Shown here piece by piece: positions 17,507 through 27,744 of a DNA stretch of 64,000 bases. This DNA comes from COE1 sp910588595 (GTDB lineage Bacteria; Bacillota; Clostridia; Lachnospirales; Lachnospiraceae). The position numbers and the translations under genes are program-made. Numbering within the stretch: position 1 is the first letter of the stretch; each line of letters begins with the position of its first letter. The notes beneath the pieces were generated by a model. It was not told the DNA's origin and did not search any database. It was given only the letters and a program-made list of their open reading frames with translations. The DNA lies in contig CARDBT010000009.1 in assembly GCA_948957135.1 (NCBI GenBank), positions 23,488 to 87,487 of the forward strand, read 5' to 3'.

Positions 17507-20500
17507 ATGGGATTAAGGTTTTACATTGGCGCATCAGGCTCCGGTAAGAGTTATCAGCTTTATAATCATATCATCGATGAATCAAGAACAAATCCCCACG
17601 TCAACTATCTGATCGTCGTGCCAGATCAGTTTACGATGCAGACGCAGCTAGAGATGGTCAGAAAACATCCAAATAAAGGAATCATGAATATCGATGTGCT
17701 CAGTTTCGGCAGACTGTCGCACCGTATCTTTGAGGAGGTGGGCGGCAACGACAAGCCGGTGCTCGACGATACCGGAAAGAGCCTGGTGCTGCGCCGTGTT
17801 GCGGCAGGAGTTGAAAACGATCTCAGTGTCATGAAGCGAAACATCAGAAAACCGGGCTATATCAGTGAGGTAAAGTCCGCGCTGTCCGAGTTTATGCAGT
17901 ATGGTCTTGGCACGAAGGAGGTAGAGAACCTGTGCGCGTACGCATCCCGGAGAAATGCACTTTCCTACAAGTTAAGGGATCTGCATTTGTTGTATCAGGG
18001 CTTTTTGGATTATATCCATGAGCGGTACATCACGACGGAGGAAACCCTTGACCTGCTTAGAAAAGTGCTGTCCAAATCTCGTGTGGTGAGGGGCAGCGTG
18101 ATCGTGTTTGACGGATTTACAGGATTCACGCCGGTGCAGTACCATGTCATACAGGAGCTTATGGTGCAGGCGCAGGAGGTGATCGTGACTGTGACGATGG
18201 ATGCGCGCGAGAACGCTTATGTGCTGGATGGAGAACAGAAACTGTTCCATCTGAGCAAGAAGACGCTCCACGATCTGGACAGACTTTGCAAGGAGGCGGG
18301 CGTGAAGCGCGAGAAGGATGTGATCATAGCGGACGAAGTCGTCTGGCGCTACAGGAACAATGCAGGTCTGTCCCATCTTGAGCGGGAACTTTTCCGGTAT
18401 CCGTATCAGGTGTATCAGGGAAAACAGGATAGTATCCGTGTCTTTGAAGCGTCCAGCCCGAAGGAGGAGCTCAGGCAGATCTGCCTTGAGATCCGCAGGA
18501 TCGTGCGCGGGCAAGATTACTGTTACAGGGATATCGCGGTGGTGACAGGAGATCTGGAGCGGTATGGATTTCTGGCGCGTGAGATGTTCCAGCGGTTTGG
18601 GATTCCCTTTTTTGTAGACCAGACAAACAAGCTGGTCTTAAATCCGTTCATTGAGTTTATCAGGAGCGCGCTGCTGGTTGTGATACAGGAGTACTCGTAT
18701 GAGGCGGTTTTTCATTTTCTGCGCTGCGGCATGGCAGGGGTGACGCCCGATGAGACAGACCGACTGGAGAACTATTGTCTGGCAATGGGGATCCGCGGCA
18801 AAAAGGCGTGGAACAGCAAATTCACCAGACGTCCTAAGAGGCAGGAGGCGGAGGCGGCAGAGCTCGGTGAGCTGAACGCAGTCCGCGAGAAAGTCGTCTC
18901 GATGCTCGCGCCCCTCACGCAGCGCAAGGAGGACAAAAAGGCGACCGGAAGGGAACTGGTGTGTGCGCTGTATGAGTTTATCGTGAATGCTTCCATCGAG
19001 GAAAAGCTGACGGAGTACGAGCGGTATTTCACGGAGCAGGGAGATCTTGTGCGGGCAAAAGAGTACGCGCAGATCTACAGGCTCGTCATGGAGCTGTTAG
19101 AGCAGATCTGTGGTCTGCTGGGAGAAGAAGAACTGGAGATCAAGGAGTTTGCGGATATTCTGGACGCGGGATTTGCCGAGATCAAAGTCGGAACGATCCC
19201 ACAGAATGTGGATAAGGTGGTGATCGGTGACATCGAGAGAACACGTCTGTGTGAGATCAGGGCGCTGTTTTTTATCGGCGTGAATGACGGCATCATACCA
19301 AAGAGCGGCGGGACGGGCGGCATCATCTCCGATATTGACAGGGAATTTCTCCAGGAGTCGGAGTATGAGCTGGCACCGACACCGAGGCAGCAGATGTATA
19401 TTCAGCGGCTGTATCTGTATCTGATGATGACAAAGCCGACAGAGCGCTTGTATTTGTCCTATGCAAAGGTGGACAACGAGGGGAAGAGTATCCGTCCGGC
19501 ATATCTGGTCAGCACTGTCACCAGACTGTTTCCGGACATTGAGATCGGTCAGCCGCAGCTGCGTCCTATGGAAGAGCAGATCGAGTCACCGGCAGACACA
19601 CTCGCCTATCTGGTCACACTGCTGCGGCGGTATGCGGCAGACGAGATCGGCGGGGACCGGCAGCTTTTTATCACGCTTTATGACACGTATGTCAGAAATG
19701 AGCGGTATGCACCGGTTTTGGAGCAGATGAAAAAGGCGGCTTTTGCGTATTTATCCAACGCAGATACGAACAGACTGCCAAGAGAGCTTGCCCACCTCCT
19801 GTATGGACAGATCTTAAAGAACAGCATCAGCCGTCTGGAAAAGTTTGCCTCGTGTGCCTACGCACATTTTCTGAAATATGGACTGAGCCTGGAGGAGCGC
19901 GGCAAGTACAGCTTTGAGAGCGTAGATATGGGAAATGTGTTTCACGCGGTGCTTGAGAGTTTTTCCGGCAAGATCGTTGAGGAGGGCTATACATGGTTTG
20001 ATTTCCCTAAGGAAGTGGGGGAGCGGATCGTCGGGCAATGCCTGGAGGATTACGCGGTGTCCTATGGGGAGACGATCCTGTACAGCAGCAAGCGCAATGA
20101 GTACATGATTACGAGAATGCATCGGATCTTAAACAGGACCGTACAGACGCTGCAGTACCAGCTCCAGAAGGGGGTGTTCACACCGGAGAATTTTGAGCTG
20201 TCGTTTCAGATGACATCGGATCTTGAGGCGGTGAACATCTCGCTTTCGGATGACGAGCGCATGCAGCTGATCGGGCGTATTGACCGTGTGGATACCTGTC
20301 AGAAAGAGGATAAGCTGTATGTCAAGATCATCGACTACAAATCAGGGAAGCGAAAATTTGACCTTGCCGCCCTGTATTACGGGCTTCAACTACAGTTGGT
20401 CGTCTACATGAATGCCGCGGTGGAGGTTCTGAAAAAGAAAAATAAAGAAGAGAAAAATGACACGCGTGTCGTTCCTGCCGCGATGCTCTACTATCATGTC

Positions 20501-21007
20501 AGCGATCCGATGACAGAGACGGATAAGGGCAAGCCGGATCCTTCGGAGATCAATGCGGCGATCCTAGACGAGTTGAAGATGACAGGGATGGTCAGCGATG
20601 ACGAGGAAGTGATAAAGCTGCTGGACAAAGATTTTGAGACCAAGTCCTCTGTGATCCCGGTGGCGAGAAAGAAGGACGGAAGCTTTACACAGACCTCGTC
20701 CGTGTTGTCGGACAGTGATTTCAAGACGGTTTCCGACTATGTGAACCATAAGATCAAGGAACTTGGCGTATCGATCTTAGACGGTGACATCGGGTTGAAT
20801 CCCTACGAGCAGAAGGACGCGGATGCATGTACGTACTGCGATTACAAGAGCGTGTGCGGCTTTGACAAGAAACTGGGAGCCAATCTGGTAAGGCATCTTG
20901 AAGAGCTCAACCAGGAGTCTGCGATGGAGTGCATCCGCAAAAGTCTTGGCATGGATGAGCAGGAACCGATAGTTCCTGAAGAAGGGCAGGAAGGGGGCGG
21001 TCAGTGA
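17507..21007 (+). CDS. addB: ATP-dependent helicase/deoxyribonuclease subunit B
   Basis: A 1166-residue subunit of the AddAB (RexAB) double-strand-break repair nuclease. It has the Walker A motif GASGSGKS at residues 8-15. The C-terminal RecB-type nuclease domain shows GRIDRVD and KIIDYKSG (catalytic Asp and Lys). Iron-sulfur cysteines are visible at about residue 783 (FASCAYAH) and in the C-terminal ACTYCDYKSVCGF. Its stop codon overlaps the start of addA by one base (TGATG), so the two subunits are translationally coupled. Confidence 0.96.
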   Translation: MGLRFYIGASGSGKSYQLYNHIIDESRTNPHVNYLIVVPDQFTMQTQLEMVRKHPNKGIMNIDVLSFGRLSHRIFEEVGGNDKPVLDDTGKSLVLRRVAAGVENDLSVMKRNIRKPGYISEVKSALSEFMQYGLGTKEVENLCAYASRRNALSYKLRDLHLLYQGFLDYIHERYITTEETLDLLRKVLSKSRVVRGSVIVFDGFTGFTPVQYHVIQELMVQAQEVIVTVTMDARENAYVLDGEQKLFHLSKKTLHDLDRLCKEAGVKREKDVIIADEVVWRYRNNAGLSHLERELFRYPYQVYQGKQDSIRVFEASSPKEELRQICLEIRRIVRGQDYCYRDIAVVTGDLERYGFLAREMFQRFGIPFFVDQTNKLVLNPFIEFIRSALLVVIQEYSYEAVFHFLRCGMAGVTPDETDRLENYCLAMGIRGKKAWNSKFTRRPKRQEAEAAELGELNAVREKVVSMLAPLTQRKEDKKATGRELVCALYEFIVNASIEEKLTEYERYFTEQGDLVRAKEYAQIYRLVMELLEQICGLLGEEELEIKEFADILDAGFAEIKVGTIPQNVDKVVIGDIERTRLCEIRALFFIGVNDGIIPKSGGTGGIISDIDREFLQESEYELAPTPRQQMYIQRLYLYLMMTKPTERLYLSYAKVDNEGKSIRPAYLVSTVTRLFPDIEIGQPQLRPMEEQIESPADTLAYLVTLLRRYAADEIGGDRQLFITLYDTYVRNERYAPVLEQMKKAAFAYLSNADTNRLPRELAHLLYGQILKNSISRLEKFASCAYAHFLKYGLSLEERGKYSFESVDMGNVFHAVLESFSGKIVEEGYTWFDFPKEVGERIVGQCLEDYAVSYGETILYSSKRNEYMITRMHRILNRTVQTLQYQLQKGVFTPENFELSFQMTSDLEAVNISLSDDERMQLIGRIDRVDTCQKEDKLYVKIIDYKSGKRKFDLAALYYGLQLQLVVYMNAAVEVLKKKNKEEKNDTRVVPAAMLYYHVSDPMTETDKGKPDPSEINAAILDELKMTGMVSDDEEVIKLLDKDFETKSSVIPVARKKDGSFTQTSSVLSDSDFKTVSDYVNHKIKELGVSILDGDIGLNPYEQKDADACTYCDYKSVCGFDKKLGANLVRHLEELNQESAMECIRKSLGMDEQEPIVPEEGQEGGGQ

Positions 21008-24000
21008 TGGCAATGAACTTTACACCGGATCAGCAGCGTGTCATTGATACCAGAAATTCTAATATACTCGTATCCGCGGCGGCAGGGAGCGGCAAGACGG
21101 CGGTACTGGTAGAGCGTATTATCCAGATGATCACGGATGAAAAAAAACCTGTCGACATTGACCGGCTTCTGATCGTGACATTCACTTCCGCGGCGGCGGC
21201 ACAGATGCGGGAGCGCATCAGCAGGGCAGTGTCCCAGAGACTTGAGGAGAACCCGGAAAGTGAGCACCTGCAGAAGCAGGCATCCCTGATACACAATGCA
21301 CTGATCACCACGATAGACTCTTTCTGCCTGTTCGTGATACGCAATAATTTTAATGAGATCGGTCTGGATCCGGCGTTTCGCGTGGCGGACGAGAGCGAGG
21401 TGAAGATGCTTGAGGCGGACGTGATGGGCAGGCTTTTGGAGCAGGCACACACAGAGCCGACAGAGCGCTTTCTGCACTTTGTCGAGAGCTACAGCACAGG
21501 GACAAACGAAAAAAAGATTGAGGAGGCGATCCTCAGGCTGTATCACTTTTCCATGAGCTATCCGTTCCCGGAAGAGTGGCTCACGGAGCGGCTGGAGGAT
21601 TACAGGGTCAGCGATGTCAGTGAGCTTCCCGGCAAAAAGTGGTTTCAGAGTGCACTCTCCTATATCCGCACGATCCTGCAGGAGTGCAGGGACAGACTGT
21701 ATCAGGCACTGGGGATCGCAGGCGGTGCGGGGGGACCGATACAGTATTCGGAGAATCTCACAGCGGATATCGAGTTGATCGAGAGGCTGCGGTGTACGTC
21801 AGACTACGATGAATTGTATGATCTGTTTACGTATTCATCCTTTGGCAGACTTTCCGCGAAGAAGGTGGAAGGGGTTGACCCAGCTCTAAAGGAAATGGTG
21901 AAGGCGATACGCGACGAGGTAAAGAAGAACGTAGCGGATCTCAAAAGATTTCTGTTTCAGATATCGGTGGAGGACACCCTGAATGATATGGCAGCCTGTC
22001 AGGAGGTTGTGGAGGAGCTCGTGTCGCTCACATGCACTTTCAAGCAGATGCTCGATCAGACAAAGCGGGACAAAAACGTGATCGATTTCTCGGATATGGA
22101 ACATTTTGCGCTGCAGATATTATTGAAAAAAGACGGGGATGGGAATATTGTGCCCGCAAACACGGCGCTGGAGCTGCAGGACTATTTCGAGGAGATCATG
22201 ATCGATGAATACCAGGATTCCAACGAGGTCCAGGAGCTTCTGTTAAAATGTATATCCGGTGAGGACAAAGGGCGTTTCAACCGGTTTATGGTGGGTGATG
22301 TCAAGCAGAGCATCTACAAATTCCGCCTTGCAAGACCGGAGATCTTTATGGAAAAATATGACACATATGTCATAAATGATGCCAATGCCGCTCAGAACGG
22401 CATGGCAAAAAATGTCAGGATAGACCTCAGCATGAATTTCAGGAGCCGCAGGGAGGTGACGGACTCAACGAACTTCATATGCAGCCAGCTGATGACAGCG
22501 AAAGTTGGAAATGTCGAGTACGATGACAGGGCGGCACTGTATGTGGGCGCATCTTATCCGGAACCGGATGGGAAGGGAGAGGATGACATTTACCGGACAG
22601 AGCTTTTGATCGCAACGCCAGAATCCCTCCTTGCACAGAGTGCGGCGGAAAATGATGATACGCCAAAGTATTCCGAGAAGGAAACCGAGGCAGTGATGGT
22701 GGCAGAGCGTATCAGGCAGATCGTGGGAAAATTTCCTGTTACAGATGCGGCGACAGGAGAGGTCAGACCAGCAAAGTACTCGGACATCGTGCTTTTGTTC
22801 CGGGCGACTGCAGGCTGGGACGAGGATTTCAGGAGGATCTTGTCCGAGCGGGGGATTCCGGTGCATGTGACCAGCAGGGCGGGGTACTTTGAAACGCTGG
22901 AAATCCAGGGGATCGTGAATTTCCTGCGCGTGCTTGACAATCCGCTGCAGGATGTTCCCTTATTTGGCGTGTTAAAGCTGCCGTATTTTGACTTTTCAGA
23001 GACGGAGATCACTGAGATCAGATGTTTTGCGAGGGATTTTCTCGAGAGGCAGGCGCAGGACAAAAATGAAAAAAAGAAGTTATTTTTGTATGAGCAGTTA
23101 AAATTGTATTATAATACAGTCTGCTGTGTGAGGTCGTCTGACATCGAAGGTGAGATCAAAATAGATGCTGACAAAACATTTGTTCATGAGGATTATGAAA
23201 GCACACACAAAGATAGTGTGGGGGTGATTCGCGCAAAGCTGGAACGATTTCTCTCAATGATCGCAAAGTACCGCCGGAAGGTAGCGTACACACCGATCAA
23301 AGAGCTTTTGCAGCAGCTGATCGCAGACACGTCATACGATGCCTATGTGGGCTCCATGCCGGGAGGCGACCAGCGAATCGCCAATATCGGACTGCTGCTC
23401 GAGAAGGCGGGCGCATTTCAGAATACCAGTTTTTACGGACTGTTCCACTTTATCCGGTATCTGGAAACCATACAGGAGCAGGAGGTTGATTTCGGGGAGG
23501 CGAATATCCTTGATGAGAATGCGGATGTTGTGCGGATCATGACGATCCACAAAAGCAAAGGTCTGGAATTCCCGGTCTGTTTTGTCTGCGGATTGTCCAA
23601 ACAATTCAATCAGATGGATATGCGGCAGAGCATACTTATGGACGTGGAACTTGGCATCGGTGTGGACTATGTTGATCCGATGCTTCGCCTGAAACGAAAA
23701 ACCATGCGCAAAAATGTAGTGGCGCAGCGCATGAAGGAGGACACGCGCGGTGAGGATCTGCGCGTGCTCTATGTGGCGCTCACGAGGGCAAAGGAAAAGC
23801 TGATCCTCACAGGTTTTACCAGTGACTTTGACAGGAAACTTGCCAACAACATGTATCTGACGATGGAGTCCTCAGAAAAGCTGCCGTACTCTGTGATGAT
23901 GGGGGCGGTCTCATACATGGATATGATCCTGGCATCACTGATGCGCCACCCGTGCATGCGGGAGATCCTGGAGGAGAAAGGTTTTTCACACGCGAGGCAC

Positions 24001-25098
24001 CATCTGCCCTACATGGATATTCCGATCGGGATCGAACTCTATCAGGAGGCGCAAAACCTGACAGAAAAACTGAAAATGCAGGTGAGACAGCAGGGCAGGG
24101 CAGTTATTCTGGAGGAGGAACTTGCCAGAATGGCAGCGTCCCGGGATGCGGAGAGGTCAGACACGAAGGCAGGAGGAGCGGAGATCCCTTCGCAGGAGGA
24201 TGCGGACGATCAGAAATTGAAGACAAAGCTTTATGAGAAACTGCATTTTATATATCCTCATAAAGATCTGGAGGGTCTGACGGTAAAGACGACGGTGTCG
24301 GAGCTCAAAAAAGTGTCCTACGAGGAGGCGTTTGCGGAGTCCGAGGAATTGATCATGATGCCAAAGGAGCACTATATACCTGCTTTTGCTGCCGAATTGC
24401 ACAAAAATATGACAGATGTGTCAGAAAATGCGGCGTCAGACGAGACCGCAGATATGTCGGAATATAGGGGATCAGACCAGACCAAAGATTCGCCGGCAGC
24501 GGCGGTCGGGCATCTTGCGAGAGCGCAGTCGGGGATCCAGTACGGCACAGCGGTCCACAAGGTTATGGAGCTGCTGTCCTTCTCAGAGAAGCTCCGCGTC
24601 GAAAAAGCGGATGGTGCGGGGCATGCAGATGAAGAGCGGACCAGAAAGCGTCTGTATGCAATCCTGAAAAGTGAGCAGGAGCAGTGGCTTGCGGAAGGAA
24701 ATGCGACCAGGGAGGAGCTAGCGTGTGTCAGCATGAACAAAATGATATGCTTTTTCCAGTCCGCCCTGTCACAGCGGATGATCGCGGCAAACCAGAGAGC
24801 GGAACTCTTTAAGGAGCAGCCCTTTGTGCTCGGGATCAGTGCGGATCGGTTAAAGCCGAGTTTCCCGCCGACGGAGACGGTGCTGATCCAGGGGGTCATC
24901 GATGTGTTTTTTTATGAGAAGGACGAGATCGTGCTTGCGGACTACAAGACGGATAAGGTAAGCTGCAGGGAGGAACTGATCAGACGATATCGGACACAGC
25001 TGGACTATTACCAGATGGCACTTGAACAGATCACGGGGAAAAAGGTGAAGGAGCGGTATCTGTATTCGTTTTATCTGCAGGAGGAGATCAGAATCTGA
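21007..25098 (+). CDS. addA: ATP-dependent helicase/nuclease subunit A
   Basis: A 1363-residue UvrD-family helicase with a C-terminal nuclease domain. Motif I is AAAGSGKTAVLVERI, motif II IDEYQDSNEVQ, later helicase motifs include MTIHKSKGLEFPVCFVCG and LYVALTRAKEKLILTG, and the nuclease motif is VLADYKTDKV. The start at ATG 21007 is set by the one-base overlap with addB. With AddB it resects double-strand ends and loads RecA. An Ala/Ser/Asp-rich low-complexity stretch separates the helicase and nuclease parts. Confidence 0.96.
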   Translation: MAMNFTPDQQRVIDTRNSNILVSAAAGSGKTAVLVERIIQMITDEKKPVDIDRLLIVTFTSAAAAQMRERISRAVSQRLEENPESEHLQKQASLIHNALITTIDSFCLFVIRNNFNEIGLDPAFRVADESEVKMLEADVMGRLLEQAHTEPTERFLHFVESYSTGTNEKKIEEAILRLYHFSMSYPFPEEWLTERLEDYRVSDVSELPGKKWFQSALSYIRTILQECRDRLYQALGIAGGAGGPIQYSENLTADIELIERLRCTSDYDELYDLFTYSSFGRLSAKKVEGVDPALKEMVKAIRDEVKKNVADLKRFLFQISVEDTLNDMAACQEVVEELVSLTCTFKQMLDQTKRDKNVIDFSDMEHFALQILLKKDGDGNIVPANTALELQDYFEEIMIDEYQDSNEVQELLLKCISGEDKGRFNRFMVGDVKQSIYKFRLARPEIFMEKYDTYVINDANAAQNGMAKNVRIDLSMNFRSRREVTDSTNFICSQLMTAKVGNVEYDDRAALYVGASYPEPDGKGEDDIYRTELLIATPESLLAQSAAENDDTPKYSEKETEAVMVAERIRQIVGKFPVTDAATGEVRPAKYSDIVLLFRATAGWDEDFRRILSERGIPVHVTSRAGYFETLEIQGIVNFLRVLDNPLQDVPLFGVLKLPYFDFSETEITEIRCFARDFLERQAQDKNEKKKLFLYEQLKLYYNTVCCVRSSDIEGEIKIDADKTFVHEDYESTHKDSVGVIRAKLERFLSMIAKYRRKVAYTPIKELLQQLIADTSYDAYVGSMPGGDQRIANIGLLLEKAGAFQNTSFYGLFHFIRYLETIQEQEVDFGEANILDENADVVRIMTIHKSKGLEFPVCFVCGLSKQFNQMDMRQSILMDVELGIGVDYVDPMLRLKRKTMRKNVVAQRMKEDTRGEDLRVLYVALTRAKEKLILTGFTSDFDRKLANNMYLTMESSEKLPYSVMMGAVSYMDMILASLMRHPCMREILEEKGFSHARHHLPYMDIPIGIELYQEAQNLTEKLKMQVRQQGRAVILEEELARMAASRDAERSDTKAGGAEIPSQEDADDQKLKTKLYEKLHFIYPHKDLEGLTVKTTVSELKKVSYEEAFAESEELIMMPKEHYIPAFAAELHKNMTDVSENAASDETADMSEYRGSDQTKDSPAAAVGHLARAQSGIQYGTAVHKVMELLSFSEKLRVEKADGAGHADEERTRKRLYAILKSEQEQWLAEGNATREELACVSMNKMICFFQSALSQRMIAANQRAELFKEQPFVLGISADRLKPSFPPTETVLIQGVIDVFFYEKDEIVLADYKTDKVSCREELIRRYRTQLDYYQMALEQITGKKVKERYLYSFYLQEEIRI

Positions 25099-25172
25099 CC
25101 TGAGTACTGCACGGAAAAGTGAAACGTGTTGAACGCCAGTTGTTTGATGGCGTGGAATAGATAGGAGGAAGT

Positions 25173-25847
25173 ATGTTTCAGTACATTTTATTTGACTTAG
25201 ACGGCACACTGACAGATCCCAAGATCGGGATCACGAGCTCGGTGCAGTACGCGCTGCGGGCGCTCGGCATCGAGGAGCCCTCGCTCGATAAGCTGGAGCC
25301 TTTCATCGGACCGCCGCTGGCAGACAGTTTCCGGGAATTTTACGGTCTGGATGAGGAGCAGACCGCGGCGGCGGTCGAAAAGTACCGCGAGCGGTTTAAT
25401 GATCAGGGAATCTACGAAAATGAGATCTACCCGGGGATTGCAGAAATGCTTGCGGCGCTGAAAGCGGGCGGGAAGACGCTCGCGATCGCGTCGAGCAAGC
25501 CGACGCCGTTTGTGGAGCGGATTCTTGATTATTTTGAGATCAGGAAGTATTTTGACTATATCATTGGCAGCAACATGGACGGAACGCGCGGGAGGAAGGA
25601 GGAGGTTGTCGAGGAGGCGCTGCGGCAGATGCTTCCCGCCGGCATGACATCCGCCGAAAAGAAGGCGGAGGTGGCGATGGTCGGCGACCGCAGATTTGAT
25701 ATCGAGGGTGCCAAAGAACACGGGATCACCTCGGTCGGGGTTTCCTTTGGCTACGCGCCGGAGGGAGAGCTGGAGCAGGCGGGCGCGGATCATATCGTCG
25801 ACACGGTGGAGGCATTGGAAAAACTGTTGATGCGGACAGGAGACTGA
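25173..25847 (+). CDS. HAD-family hydrolase, phosphoglycolate phosphatase type
   Basis: A 224-residue haloacid-dehalogenase phosphatase with all four motifs: FDLDGTLTDP (nucleophile Asp in motif I), IASSKP (motif II), a Lys in the GRKEEVVEE region and MVGDRRFDIEGAKEHG (motif IV acidic residues). The helical cap between motifs I and II puts it with PGP/beta-phosphoglucomutase-like enzymes. The substrate cannot be read from the sequence. A strong TAGGAGGA precedes the start. Confidence 0.88.
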   Translation: MFQYILFDLDGTLTDPKIGITSSVQYALRALGIEEPSLDKLEPFIGPPLADSFREFYGLDEEQTAAAVEKYRERFNDQGIYENEIYPGIAEMLAALKAGGKTLAIASSKPTPFVERILDYFEIRKYFDYIIGSNMDGTRGRKEEVVEEALRQMLPAGMTSAEKKAEVAMVGDRRFDIEGAKEHGITSVGVSFGYAPEGELEQAGADHIVDTVEALEKLLMRTGD

Positions 25848-25945
25848 CAGGTGTCAGCGCGGGCAGGGAAGCAGTTGATCGTATGCCTGCGTTTGAGTAG
25901 ATAAATTTAGAAATGATAAATTAGGATAGGAAAGGCGGAGACAGA

Positions 25946-26878
25946 TTGGGTGGAGTAAAAGACAGGACAACAAACACAAGGCGGCAGGCAAAGATCACCC
26001 CGAAGCGGACGACGCTTCTGCAGAAGCTGGCATATATCGCAAGACCGTTTGTACTCTATATGCTGGTGAAGACGGCGGCGATGTTCGTTCTGGCGATCGC
26101 AGTCCCGGCGCTTCCCATAGCGGGGATCACGGTGTGGGTGGAGGAACATGCGCGCCAGCTCAGCGCAGTCGTGAACGGTGCGGCAAGCCTGATCGCAGTG
26201 AGTTTTCTGCTCAAAGAATTTCTGATCGAAGTGAGCACGGACGGGGAGATCGACATCGATCGAAGCGCTCCGGTGCAGCTTGTGAGTTTTGTGAAAACAG
26301 GATTTTGGGGGGAGAGGACGGCGCGGACGGCTGCGGGACTGGCACTGTGCGTGCTGCTTGGCATCACTGCGGCGCTGGCGCTGAACATAGGGATCGAGAT
26401 TTTGTTGGAAGTGATGTCGGCGGCTGGCAATCCGGTGCTCGATTCCGACAAATATGAGACCGTGGAGACGATCCAGTACTCCGTTCCGATATGGCTTGGG
26501 ATCGTGTTGTACGGAATCGTTTCTCCCACAGTGGAGGAGATGGTATTTCGCGGCGTGATCTACAATCGGATCAAAAAGTTTTACAGCGTGCCCAGGGCAG
26601 TCGTGGCTTCCGCACTCTTGTTTGGGATCTTTCACGGGAACCTGCCGCAGTTTCTCTACGGAACGGCGATGGGAATCCTCATGGCGCTCTGTTATGAGTG
26701 TTCCGGCTGTTTTGCGGCGCCTGTGCTGATGCATATGGCAGTCAATAGTTTCGTGTTCCTGATGTCACAGTCTGTGGCATGGGGAGTGCTGGTAACTCCG
26801 GTGTGGGGAGCGCTGTTTACAGTGCTGTCGGCGGGCGTGTTCTGGGTATATCGAAAAAATTGCCGCAGGGATCATTAA
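25946..26878 (+). CDS. CPBP family intramembrane metalloprotease
   Basis: A 310-residue membrane protein with about eight hydrophobic helices. The CPBP (CaaX protease/bacteriocin-processing) motifs are present: EEMVFRGVIYNRI (EExxxR), FGIFHGNLPQFLYG (FxxxH) and a third His in HMAVNS. The frame starts with TTG at 25946, preceded by AAAGGCGGAG; no in-frame ATG precedes the conserved region. Family members process prenylated or small membrane peptides; the substrate is unknown. It is the last plus-strand gene before a convergent terminator. Confidence 0.85.
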   Translation: MGGVKDRTTNTRRQAKITPKRTTLLQKLAYIARPFVLYMLVKTAAMFVLAIAVPALPIAGITVWVEEHARQLSAVVNGAASLIAVSFLLKEFLIEVSTDGEIDIDRSAPVQLVSFVKTGFWGERTARTAAGLALCVLLGITAALALNIGIEILLEVMSAAGNPVLDSDKYETVETIQYSVPIWLGIVLYGIVSPTVEEMVFRGVIYNRIKKFYSVPRAVVASALLFGIFHGNLPQFLYGTAMGILMALCYECSGCFAAPVLMHMAVNSFVFLMSQSVAWGVLVTPVWGALFTVLSAGVFWVYRKNCRRDH

Positions 26879-26882
26879 ACGG

Positions 26883-26944
26883 TGTATGCCGCAGGCTCCA
26901 GGTCGGATTTTATCGCCTGTCGCTTGCGGCATACATCTTTTTAT
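26883..26944. terminator. Terminator between converging CPBP and flavin reductase genes
   Basis: An 11-bp perfect stem, TGTATGCCGCA (26883-26893) with 26925-26935, followed on the plus side by TCTTTTTAT. Confidence 0.75.
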
Positions 26945-26948
26945 CGCG

Positions 26949-27452
26949 TTATCGCGCCATCAGGTCGATGATCTCGGCAATATACATCGTGTGCATATCA
27001 CCGTCTGTGTACCATTTTGCGATTTCCGGTGACTTGAAAGAATCCTTTGTCAGTTTTGTGGCGGAGAGCTTGTGGCACAGCAGAATGAAACTACCCTCGT
27101 CGATGAACGGAATAGCGAGCTTGTAATTCCATGTGAGACCGGCATTGGCAACCTTGTCGGTGTCGCGCCCGGAGTGGGAACCGCAGTAGTTGAGAGCTTC
27201 CCTGTATTCCTTTCCCATAAAGGAAATGGAGAAGAACTCCTGGGCATCAATGATTTCCTTGGTGTACCGCGAGTCGCGGATGAAGATGAAGGCGACATTC
27301 TTTCCCCAGAGAACGCCGACGCCGCCCCAGCTGACGGTCATGGTGTTTGCCTTCTTTTTGGATCCGGCTGATACGAGCGCCCAGTCTTTTCCGAACGATT
27401 CGAAAGGATTGAACTCCAGGGTATCAACAGGAATTGGTTGAAATACATGCAT
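26949..27452 (-). CDS. Flavin reductase family protein (flavoredoxin-like)
   Basis: A 167-residue FMN-binding split-barrel protein. The N-terminal NPFESFGKDWALVSAGSKKKANTMTVSWGGVGVLWGKNVAFIFIRDSRYT pattern is that of flavin-dependent reductases that bind FMN and either reduce flavin or carry electrons. The start is preceded by AAAGGAG on the minus strand. It stands alone. One copy of the dispersed AGAGGAA hairpin element lies just upstream at 27516-27606. Confidence 0.88.
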   Translation of the reverse strand: MHVFQPIPVDTLEFNPFESFGKDWALVSAGSKKKANTMTVSWGGVGVLWGKNVAFIFIRDSRYTKEIIDAQEFFSISFMGKEYREALNYCGSHSGRDTDKVANAGLTWNYKLAIPFIDEGSFILLCHKLSATKLTKDSFKSPEIAKWYTDGDMHTMYIAEIIDLMAR

Positions 27453-27515
27453 GATACATTCTCCTTTTACAGTGTATTTATTTAGGAACAGCAGATAAGG
27501 AACTGTTCCTATTTA

Positions 27516-27606
27516 TGCGCACGGGCAGCTAGAGGAAGAATGTCAGCAAAAGCTGACGGGTGCCCGGCGCGCGAGTAGTGGAGAAGGTCATTCCCCTACT
27601 CGATTA
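27516..27606 (+). repeat. AGAGGAA hairpin element, copy A
   Basis: The element has a fixed order of parts: a TGCGCA start, P1 5-prime arm (CGGGCA), box AGAGGAA, P2 hairpin GTCAGC-AAAA-GCTGAC, P1 3-prime arm (TGCCCG), a GCGC spacer, then the P3 hairpin GAGTAG...CTACTC with GAAGGTCATTCCCC in its loop, and an ending CGATTA. Copy C at 36711 is nearly identical. It lies between the flavin reductase and the truncated-looking gene at 27745. Confidence 0.8.
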
Positions 27607-27744
27607 ATATTAGTATACTATTGCGGAGTAAAATTGACAATAAATTTTATTGTCCTTTATCAAGTTGTGGTTATGAAGGCAATTTATTATATCCCAATTC
27701 GACTTTGTGTTCCCAAAGTCCCCAGGCTTAAAATAAATGAGTAT